From JAJDOJ01 sp034722015 (GTDB lineage Bacteria; Pseudomonadota; Gammaproteobacteria; JAJDOJ01): a DNA stretch of 19,972 nt. Below are positions 10,530 through 16,221 of this stretch, piece by piece. The DNA lies in NCBI GenBank assembly GCA_034722015.1, contig JAYENI010000281.1, forward strand, positions 1 to 19,972. The letters run 5' to 3'. How positions within the stretch are numbered: the stretch's first letter is position 1; the number at the start of each line of letters is the position of its first letter. The notes under the pieces were generated by a model that saw only the letters and a program-made list of their open reading frames with translations, was not told the DNA's origin and made no database searches. The position numbers were made by a program, and so were the translations under genes.

Positions 10530-11564
10530 TCAGGGCATCAGACCGATGTTCTCAAGGCCGGTGTGCTCCGCATACCCGAACATCAGATTCATATTCTGCA
10601 CCGCCTGTCCCGCCGCGCCCTTCACCAGATTGTCGATCACCGACAGTACGACGATCGTATCGCCATCCTGCGGCTGATGAACGGCGATTCGGCAAATATT
10701 CGCCCCGCGCACGCTTCGGGTCTCGGGGTGCGCCCCCTGGGGCAACACGTCGACAAAGGGCTCGTCCGAATAGCGCTTTTCGTACAGATCCTGAAGCACC
10801 GGTCCCCTGACCGTTGCCCGTGCGTACAGCGTCGCGTGAATACCCCGGATCATGGGTACGAGGTGAGGCACGAACGTCAATGCCGCCGGACCCTTTGCGA
10901 TCTGTGACAGATTCTGCCGAATCTCGGGCAAATGGCGGTGACCGGGTACCGCATAGGCCTTGAAGCTGTCACCCGCCTCCCCAAGCAGGGTACCGACGGC
11001 TGCCTTCCGTCCCGCCCCGCTGACACCGGACTTGGCGTCGGCGATCAGACTACCCATATCCACGACCCCCGCTTCCACCAGGGGGAGCAGACCCAGGGTC
11101 ACGGCCGTCGGATAGCAACCCGGATTCGCCACGAGGTTCGCGCCACGTACGACATCGCGGTTCATCTCCGGGAGGCCATATACCGCGTCCCCCAACATAT
11201 CCGGGCAGGCGTGCGGCTCACCGTACCACCGCTCCCATTCCCCGGGGTCCCTGAGCCGAAAGTCCGCGGCAAGGTCGATGATGCGCGTACCGGCATCCGC
11301 CAGCACCGGCGCGAGGTGCATTGCCGTACCATTGGGGGTTGCGAAAAAGACGACATCACATTCGGCCAGAAGTTGCGTATCCGGCTCCTGAAAAACCAGG
11401 TCGCAGGCTCCACGCAAGTTGGGGAAAACCTCGTCCAGGCGACGACCCGACTCGGCCCGCGAGGTCACCGCAACGACCGCCACGTCCGGGTGCGCGACCA
11501 GCAGACGAATCAACTCGACCCCGGTGTAACCGGTACCGCCGACGATTCCCGCCTTGATCATCAT
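10530..11564 (-). CDS. argC: N-acetyl-gamma-glutamyl-phosphate reductase
   Basis: Third step of arginine synthesis: NADPH-dependent reduction of N-acetyl-glutamyl-5-phosphate to the semialdehyde, in the cytoplasm. The sequence starts with the NADP-binding GIVGGTGYTG. It has the catalytic cysteine Cys149 in NPGCYPTA and the active-site histidine segment GHRHLPEI (207-214), numbered from the second ATG. The C-terminal region retains PMIRGIHATLYA, SVRGANICRI and VLSVIDNLVKGAAGQA. Two adjacent ATG codons (11564, 11561) follow GGAGACAGCA; either gives 343-344 residues, the usual length. A larger in-frame extension upstream is not homologous and is discarded. No ARG-box pair was evident upstream. 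It is the single-domain type I enzyme. Confidence 0.96.
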   Translation of the reverse strand: MMIKAGIVGGTGYTGVELIRLLVAHPDVAVVAVTSRAESGRRLDEVFPNLRGACDLVFQEPDTQLLAECDVVFFATPNGTAMHLAPVLADAGTRIIDLAADFRLRDPGEWERWYGEPHACPDMLGDAVYGLPEMNRDVVRGANLVANPGCYPTAVTLGLLPLVEAGVVDMGSLIADAKSGVSGAGRKAAVGTLLGEAGDSFKAYAVPGHRHLPEIRQNLSQIAKGPAALTFVPHLVPMIRGIHATLYARATVRGPVLQDLYEKRYSDEPFVDVLPQGAHPETRSVRGANICRIAVHQPQDGDTIVVLSVIDNLVKGAAGQAVQNMNLMFGYAEHTGLENIGLMP

Positions 11565-11690
11565 TGCTGTCTCCGTTCGACCGCGAACCTGCTCCGTTTG
11601 CCTGGCAGACCGACCTCGTTCCCGGCCATTGACTGCCACCCCGGAGCAACGGCGTCAACGCGAGCGCGATGCGAGCGGGGCTATCCGGCA

Positions 11691-11719
11691 ATCATACCGT
11701 GTACACAAGGGAGCGGGAA
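11691..11719 (-). promoter_or_regulatory. candidate argC promoter
   Basis: On the minus strand TATGAT (11691-11696) matches the -10 consensus at five of six positions, with TTCCCG 17 bp upstream as a weak -35. It would give a leader of about 120 nt before argC. I looked for an ArgR operator pair and did not find a convincing one. Confidence 0.3.
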
Positions 11720-11737
11720 CGCCGGTGCGACACGATC

Positions 11738-11746
11738 TGGCATAAT
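11738..11746 (+). promoter_or_regulatory. candidate extended -10 promoter for the ClC gene
   Basis: TGG followed by CATAAT (11741-11746) matches an extended -10 element (TGn plus five of six -10 bases). There is no good -35, which such promoters can do without. The predicted start near 11753 is upstream of both possible start codons of the transporter gene. Confidence 0.4.
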
Positions 11747-11816
11747 TCGTGGCGGTAGGCGCCCGATGAAACCGTTTCCTCCAGCCGTATCACCTATACC
11801 GAATCAACGGACCCCG

Positions 11817-13562
11817 ATGAAAACCTGGCGCAAAGCGATCACGAAAATAAGGAATCAGCTCCACCACGCACGCATACACATCTCGCACCCGGATGCCCTC
11901 CTCTCGCTGGCCGTACTGGGATTGATCACCGGCGTCGTGACGGGATCTGTGATCGTGATATTCAGATACGCGGTCGATGGATTGCGGGTCCTGCTTATCC
12001 CGGACGGTCAGATCGGGCACTTCGAGGCATTGTCGGTTGAGATGCGCCTGTTGCTGCCGCTGGCCGGTGCACTGCTTATCGCGCTGGTCTTCAGGCTGAT
12101 CGGTGGGAAACAGCGTGTCTTCGGCGTGGTTCACGTCCTTGAGAGACTGGAGTACCACCAGGGGCGAATGACGCTTCGCAGCCTGTTACTCCAGTTTATC
12201 GGCGCCGTCACTGCGATCACCAGCGGACAATCGGTGGGGCGAGAGGGTCCCGGCATCCACCTGGGTGCGGCAAGTGGCAGCCTGCTGGCGCAGGGTATCG
12301 GGGCGCCGAACAACGTCGTGCGTACGCTGCTTGGCTGCGGGACCGCCGGTGCAATCGGGGCCTCGTTCAACACGCCGCTGGCAGGGGTCATCTTCTCGCT
12401 GGAGGTCATCATGCTGGAATACACCGTGTCGGGCTTCATCCCGGTGGTGCTTTCGGCAGTCGGCGCGACGGTAGTCTCGGTGGCTTTCTTCGGTATCGAC
12501 CCAGCCTTCGCGGTGCCGGAACTGCAATGGACCTCGTTGTGGGAGATGCCGTTTGCGATTCTCGTCGGTATCACAGTCGGGCTGGCATCCACCCTGCTCA
12601 TCGCATCGACGAAGGCCCTGGCGGAACGCAGTCAGCGCGTCCCGTTTACCCTGCGCGTGGTGATGGCGGGGGCGTTGACAGGTATCGTCGCAATCTTCTA
12701 CCCACAGGTTATGGGTATCGGCTACGACACAATTTCCCAGACGCTGGCCGGGTCGATCGGCGTGGGACTGCTGGTAGGCATCGCATTTTCCAAGATCATA
12801 ACGACAACCGCCGCCATCGGACTCGGAATACCGGGCGGAATCATCGGTCCTACGCTCGTGATCGGTGCCGTCCTGGGTGGCGCCATGGGAATACTGGGTC
12901 ATGGCATCTTTCCGACCGTGTCCTCCGACAGCGGGCACTATGCCATCCTTGGCATGGGCGCCATGATGGGCGCGACCCTTCAGGCCCCGCTCGCCGCCCT
13001 GATTGCGGTGTTTGAATTGACGCAGAATCCGCACATCATCATGCCGGGGATGCTGGCGATCGTCGTAGCCGGTCTGATCAGCGGTCGAATGTTCGGCTAC
13101 CGCTCTGTGTTTCGCGTTCTGCTGCGCGCCCGAGGCCTGGACTATATCCAAGATCCCGTCGTACAAGCGATGCGGCGCGTCGGGGTGGCCAGCGAAATGG
13201 AAAGATCGTTTGTCACCACGGGCAGTGTCCTCACCCGCGAGGATGCCGCAGCGCTGCTGCAGAACAATCCCAGGTGGGTCATCGTGACACGCGAAAAGCA
13301 ACCCGTGTCGGCTCTCCCTGCGCTCGACATCGAACGCGCCCTGCAAATTTCAACGGACCCCGAACTCGACCTGCTGGAGGTGCCGGCGAAGCGCCTCTCG
13401 CTGACCGGCATTCACATGTCGGCGACCGTTGACCAGGCGCTCGATCGCCTGTCCACTGCGGGAGCCGAGGCACTATTCCTGTATAACGCAAACATTCCGG
13501 CGCTGTCCCGCGTCCAGGGAATCGTCACCCGGGAAGCGCTGCATTCCTCCTATCGATACTGA
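11817..13562 (+). CDS. ClC-family chloride channel/transporter with C-terminal CBS region
   Basis: Inner-membrane anion channel or exchanger of the ClC superfamily, 581 residues from the ATG at 11817. An in-frame ATG at 11766 would add 17 residues; the open frame runs further upstream only opposite argC. The hydrophobic core (about 28-435) contains GREGP (141-145) with the gating glutamate Glu143, FNTPLAGVIF (184-193), and GIPGGIIGP (337-345), the helix-N anion site. Two points differ from ClC-ec1. The segment expected to hold GSGIP reads FGVVHVLERLEYHQ (102-115), and the internal proton glutamate position, after Glu196, is Val197. From about 440 the soluble tail has a divergent CBS-like pair. 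From memory, pseudomonads have homologues with the same segments, so this is a clade feature. Transport mechanism and ion cannot be decided here. Confidence 0.9.
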   Translation: MKTWRKAITKIRNQLHHARIHISHPDALLSLAVLGLITGVVTGSVIVIFRYAVDGLRVLLIPDGQIGHFEALSVEMRLLLPLAGALLIALVFRLIGGKQRVFGVVHVLERLEYHQGRMTLRSLLLQFIGAVTAITSGQSVGREGPGIHLGAASGSLLAQGIGAPNNVVRTLLGCGTAGAIGASFNTPLAGVIFSLEVIMLEYTVSGFIPVVLSAVGATVVSVAFFGIDPAFAVPELQWTSLWEMPFAILVGITVGLASTLLIASTKALAERSQRVPFTLRVVMAGALTGIVAIFYPQVMGIGYDTISQTLAGSIGVGLLVGIAFSKIITTTAAIGLGIPGGIIGPTLVIGAVLGGAMGILGHGIFPTVSSDSGHYAILGMGAMMGATLQAPLAALIAVFELTQNPHIIMPGMLAIVVAGLISGRMFGYRSVFRVLLRARGLDYIQDPVVQAMRRVGVASEMERSFVTTGSVLTREDAAALLQNNPRWVIVTREKQPVSALPALDIERALQISTDPELDLLEVPAKRLSLTGIHMSATVDQALDRLSTAGAEALFLYNANIPALSRVQGIVTREALHSSYRY

Positions 13563-13584
13563 GCGCCCCGACACAATTCTTTAA

Positions 13585-13613
13585 TTGACAATCATTCTCA
13601 TTCTCACTACTGT
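13585..13613 (+). promoter_or_regulatory. bfd promoter with overlapping Fur box
   Basis: A perfect -35 TTGACA (13585-13590) is followed after 17 bp by TACTGT (13608-13613, a TAnnnT -10). Overlapping the -35 and spacer, GACAATCATTCTCATTCTC (13587-13605) matches the 19-bp Fur consensus at 15 positions when read on the minus strand. Iron-loaded Fur would occlude RNA polymerase, so bfd should be expressed under iron limitation, as expected for the iron-release ferredoxin. The start site would be near 13620, leaving a leader of about 27 nt. Confidence 0.8.
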
Positions 13614-13646
13614 TATCGTCGGGTGGTGACGGGAACCGGGAATAAA

Positions 13647-13850
13647 ATGTACGTGTGCATCTGCAAAGGCGTGACAGACAAACAGATCAGGCACGAGATC
13701 GACAATGGCGCCACCTCCATGCGCGATCTCAGTCGCAAACTGGGGGTCGCAACCTGCTGCGGGGTGTGTGGCATGTGCGCCAGAGGCATGCTCAAGGAAG
13801 CCGGCACCGGTTCGGAATCGGTGCCGGCATTCGCCCCGGTTCCCGCCTGA
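13647..13850 (+). CDS. bfd: bacterioferritin-associated ferredoxin
   Basis: Small [2Fe-2S] ferredoxin that docks on bacterioferritin and passes electrons through its haems to reduce the stored ferric core so iron can leave. The 67-residue protein has the four ligands at the family positions: Cys4 and Cys6 (CIC), then Cys38 and Cys41 (CGVC). Two further cysteines, Cys37 and Cys44, flank them. The start ATG gives the typical MYVCICKGVT N-terminus; an in-frame GTG at 13623 adds eight residues and is unlikely. The last residues after KEAG (GTGSESVPAFAPVPA) look like a non-conserved tail, and their DNA forms a strong hairpin. It is Fur-controlled from its own promoter and lies 283 bp before its partner gene bfr. 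Confidence 0.95.
   Translation: MYVCICKGVTDKQIRHEIDNGATSMRDLSRKLGVATCCGVCGMCARGMLKEAGTGSESVPAFAPVPA
13800..13828 (+). other. strong hairpin in the 3' end of bfd
   Basis: GCCGGCACCG (13800-13809) and CGGTGCCGGC (13819-13828) are perfectly complementary. Inner pairs (G-U, T-A, T-A) can extend the stem to 13 bp around a 3-nt loop. It is inside the reading frame and not followed by a T-run. It may protect the bfd transcript or limit read-through towards bfr. Confidence 0.5.
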
Positions 13851-13989
13851 AGGCACCAGTCCGAGGGCTGGTCGCCGCGGCGGATCTCATCGTCCGATCA
13901 CTGTTTCAGGTCGGAAAAGCCCGCTCAAGCGCGCGACCGGCAACCTGCCTCCTCCCGCGAGGCGGTATCGTTCCGCGCAACGTCACAAA

Positions 13990-14018
13990 TTGACGCCATT
14001 CGGCCCGGTTGCTAACGT
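13990..14018 (+). promoter_or_regulatory. candidate bfr promoter
   Basis: TTGACG (13990-13995), a 17-bp spacer and TAACGT (14013-14018, a TAnnnT -10) give a reasonable sigma70 promoter with a start near 14025 and a leader of about 110 nt. The predicted start falls at the edge of the inverted repeat at 14024-14047. The 283-bp bfd-bfr gap holds no credible gene. Confidence 0.5.
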
Positions 14019-14023
14019 GAACA

Positions 14024-14047
14024 GAATTTCAAATATTGATGAAATTC
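14024..14047. promoter_or_regulatory. operator-like inverted repeat ahead of bfr
   Basis: Perfect 8-bp arms GAATTTCA (14024-14031) and TGAAATTC (14040-14047) are separated by the AT-rich 8-nt AATATTGA. The arm centres are 16 bp apart, about 1.5 helical turns. It lies at the predicted transcription start of bfr. It does not match Fur, IscR type 1 or OxyR consensus patterns that I know. The regulator is unknown. Confidence 0.5.
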
Positions 14048-14133
14048 GGACCTCATCGCGAGGCACTCCGCACTCGCGCCGGGACTGCCAATGACCCGAC
14101 GGGCGTTGGGCAAACCAATAGGGAGAACGAACC

Positions 14134-14598
14134 GTGAAAGGCGAGAAGAAGGTCATCGAATACCTGAACAAGGCGCTGACCAACGAATTGACGGCCATCA
14201 ACCAGTACTTCCTGCACGCCCGCATGTACCGTAACTGGGGGTTTCACGAACTCGACGAGCACGAATACAAGGAATCCATCGACGAAATGAAGCATGCCGA
14301 TGCGCTGATCGAGCGTATCCTGTTTCTTGAGGGACTCCCCAATCTGCAGGAACTCGGCAAACTCCGCATCGGCGAAAATCCGTCCGAGATGCTTGAATGT
14401 GACCTGCAACTGGAAAAGGATGCCTTGCCGCTGCTGCGCGAGGCCATCGCATACTGCGAGTCCGCGTTGGACTACGTCTCGCGCGAGCTGTTCGAGGACA
14501 TCCTGTCGTCGGAGGAAGAACACATCGACTGGCTGGAGACCCAACTGGAACTGATCGAGCGGGTCGGAGCGAAAAACTACCTGCAGTCAAAAATGTAG
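14134..14598 (+). CDS. bfr: bacterioferritin (haem-containing iron storage ferritin)
   Basis: Subunit of a 24-mer cytoplasmic shell that oxidises ferrous iron and stores it as a ferric mineral. The 154-residue protein is a four-helix bundle. Every ferroxidase-centre ligand is at the E. coli Bfr position: Glu18, Glu51, His54, Glu94, Glu127 and His130. Met52 is the haem ligand between subunit pairs. It therefore belongs to the catalytically active, haem-binding class. The start is GTG at 14134, preceded by AGGGAGA at good spacing. Its partner bfd is upstream under Fur control, whereas bfr appears to have its own promoter and operator. This allows storage and release to be regulated in opposite directions. 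hemJ downstream contributes to haem supply. Confidence 0.97.
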   Translation: MKGEKKVIEYLNKALTNELTAINQYFLHARMYRNWGFHELDEHEYKESIDEMKHADALIERILFLEGLPNLQELGKLRIGENPSEMLECDLQLEKDALPLLREAIAYCESALDYVSRELFEDILSSEEEHIDWLETQLELIERVGAKNYLQSKM

Positions 14599-14679
14599 CT
14601 AGTGGCCGGATTTGCCAATGCATCAACAGACACAAATGCAACAGGTCATGAAACGGGAACAAGACCGGAGCCCAGTGTT

Positions 14680-14699
14680 GGTCGGGCCAGAAACCGACC
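14680..14699 (+). other. stem-loop downstream of bfr
   Basis: GGTCGG (14680-14685) pairs with CCGACC (14694-14699) around an 8-nt loop, 80 bp after the bfr stop. No T-run follows, so it is at best a weak or factor-assisted transcription stop or 3'-end stabiliser. Confidence 0.3.
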
Positions 14700-14793
14700 C
14701 TGGCATACTCACCGTTTCGTTGTCGCCCGCTAGTTACCATGGTCGGGAAACATTGCCCCCGATTGCCATGCGTCATTTTCTGAGATAACCCGG

Positions 14794-15216
14794 ATGCTGT
14801 GGATCAAGGCGTTTCACATCATCTTCATGGTGACCTGGTTCGCGGGTCTGTTCTATCTGCCCAGGCTGTTTGTCTACCACACCATGGCTGGCCACGACGC
14901 GGAAGGCATGGCCCGGTTCAAAATCATGGAGCGGAAACTGTTCTGGGGGATCATGACGCCCGGCGCGATCGTCACCGCCGTTCTCGGCCTGTGGATGCTC
15001 GCGATGAACTGGTCCGGCTACATGCAGTCCGGATGGATGCACGCCAAATTGTTCCTGGTACTGCTCCTGATCGGCTATCACGTCTGGTGCGGCAAACTGC
15101 TCACAGACTTCCGCAATGACCGCAACCACCACTCCCACGTGTGGTACCGATGGTTCAACGAGGTACCGGTCGTATTCCTGATCGCAATCGTTGTCCTCGC
15201 CGTCGTAAGACCATAA
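14794..15216 (+). CDS. hemJ: protoporphyrinogen IX oxidase HemJ
   Basis: Inner-membrane enzyme for the penultimate haem step, oxidising protoporphyrinogen IX to protoporphyrin IX. It is the oxygen-independent type used by most gammaproteobacteria lacking HemG and HemY. The 140-residue protein has four predicted membrane helices (about 3-22, 52-71, 83-99, 122-138). Family features are present: KAFHI with His8, FAGLFYLPRLFVYH (16-29), RKLFW and HAKLFLVLLLIGYH (83-96), with His and Lys residues thought to hold a b-type haem. The length is normal. The ATG at 14794 has only a weak ribosome site. From memory, the P. aeruginosa orthologue lies next to argC; here clc, bfd and bfr lie between. A PepSY-type membrane protein follows 60 bp later on the same strand. 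Confidence 0.9.
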   Translation: MLWIKAFHIIFMVTWFAGLFYLPRLFVYHTMAGHDAEGMARFKIMERKLFWGIMTPGAIVTAVLGLWMLAMNWSGYMQSGWMHAKLFLVLLLIGYHVWCGKLLTDFRNDRNHHSHVWYRWFNEVPVVFLIAIVVLAVVRP

Positions 15217-15276
15217 GGCTCGTCGCATGGATACCCGGCCTCGAACACTAGTTTAAGGGCTACTTTCCCGGCAGAC

Positions 15277-16041
15277 ATGCGAGATTTCCCCCAGCGACGG
15301 CGATTCCGTTCACTCTATCTCTGGCACCGCTATATCGGCCTTTCGGCGGCCATCTTCATCGTCCTTCTTGCCGTCACGGGTGTTTTTCTGCAACACACTG
15401 CCGGACTCGGCCTCGAACGGCAGTACGTCAACAACAGGCTGCTACTGCGCTGGTACGGCATCAAACCCAATCCGGTGGTCAGTTACCGGACAGCGAACTT
15501 CTGGGTATCGGGAGCGGGCGAGTTCATCTACCTCGACGGCAAACCCGTCGAGGGTGAATACGGTGATCTCAAGGGTGCCATCGAAGACGGCCCGTTGATT
15601 ATCGTCGTCAGCGACGAGTCCGTCGTTCTCCTGACCCGATCCGGGGAATTCGTAGAGCGTCTGGAGGCCGGGAACGGTCTGCCGGAGGCTGTCCTGGGCA
15701 TCTCGCGATCCGTTGACGGAGCTGTCGTCGTCCGTGGTCATACCCGGTACTGGCGACCCGATGCGGACTGGCTGCAATGGTCGCCCTGGGAGGGGCCCCA
15801 CCCGAGATGGAACACACCCGGGTCCCCGCCCGGCGCGGTCCTGGAACAGATTTCGGATCACAACCTCGCCCACGAAATCACCTGGGAGCGACTCCTGCTC
15901 GACCTGCACAGCGGTCGGGTGCTCGGCATCTGGGGAGTCTATCTCATGGACCTCGCCGCCGTGGCGATGCTGTTGCTGGCGGCGAGTGGTGCCTGGGTAT
16001 GGTTCCAGCGCCGCCCTCAACACCACGCGAGGCGTCGCTGA
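15277..16041 (+). CDS. PepSY-associated membrane protein
   Basis: A 254-residue bitopic protein resembling the PepSY-associated transmembrane family, whose members include iron-regulated membrane proteins and flavin/ferric reductase-like proteins. After a basic N-terminus (positive inside) comes the first helix (about 18-38) with HRYIGL (His17) before it and VTGVFLQH (His40) at its outer end. A periplasmic region of about 165 residues has beta-like repeats. LLLDLHSGRVLG (His211) leads into the second helix (about 218-242), which ends in WFQRRP. His40 and His211 sit near the same membrane face and could bind haem; this is inference. No catalytic domain is visible. It is probably co-transcribed with hemJ (60-bp gap). 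The ATG at 15277 has a weak ribosome site. Confidence 0.75.
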   Translation: MRDFPQRRRFRSLYLWHRYIGLSAAIFIVLLAVTGVFLQHTAGLGLERQYVNNRLLLRWYGIKPNPVVSYRTANFWVSGAGEFIYLDGKPVEGEYGDLKGAIEDGPLIIVVSDESVVLLTRSGEFVERLEAGNGLPEAVLGISRSVDGAVVVRGHTRYWRPDADWLQWSPWEGPHPRWNTPGSPPGAVLEQISDHNLAHEITWERLLLDLHSGRVLGIWGVYLMDLAAVAMLLLAASGAWVWFQRRPQHHARRR

Positions 16042-16095
16042 CGCAAGCAATCCCTCGAATCCCCGATACGGCGCAAGCTTGCGAGCGCACCGGCG

Positions 16096-16219
16096 GGCTG
16101 TTGAAAAGGACTCAGGTGCGTGCCAGGCGAGACGAAATCGTGCAGGGAAGCCCGGTTTATGAGCATTCTGAGCGCGATTCCGACGCCGTATAGTGCCAGC
16201 CGAGGGTTTTTCAGCAGCC
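16096..16219. repeat. 124-bp element with terminal inverted repeats (MITE/REP-like)
   Basis: GGCTGTTGAAAA (16096-16107) at the left and TTTTTCAGCAGCC (16207-16219) at the right are inverted copies, matching at 11 of 12 positions. The 99 bp between hold no open gene and no strong internal hairpin. I see no clear target-site duplication. It fills the gap between two convergent genes and stops 2 bp before the ptsP stop codon. It looks like a non-autonomous mobile repeat or a family of intergenic repeats. Copy number cannot be assessed from one window. Confidence 0.55.
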
Positions 16220-16221
16220 GG

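Noticed and set aside
11565..11765. ArgR-controlled divergent promoter between argC and clc
   Set aside because: I searched both strands for TGAAT/ATTCA half-site pairs at ARG-box spacing and found none that were convincing.
10932..11816. Upstream in-frame extension of the ClC gene by nearly 300 codons
   Set aside because: Most of it runs opposite argC and is polar and non-homologous. A membrane protein start at 11817 (or 11766) fits the family length.
12186..13346. A 386-codon open frame on the minus strand within the ClC gene
   Set aside because: Its translation is extremely rich in His, Asp, Arg and Gln, with no hydrophobic core. It mirrors an intact ClC gene on the plus strand.
13851..14133. 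Possible small gene between bfd and bfr
   Set aside because: The only frames there continue shifted readings of bfd, with no ribosome site and no recognisable product. The stretch is better explained by the bfr promoter and operator.
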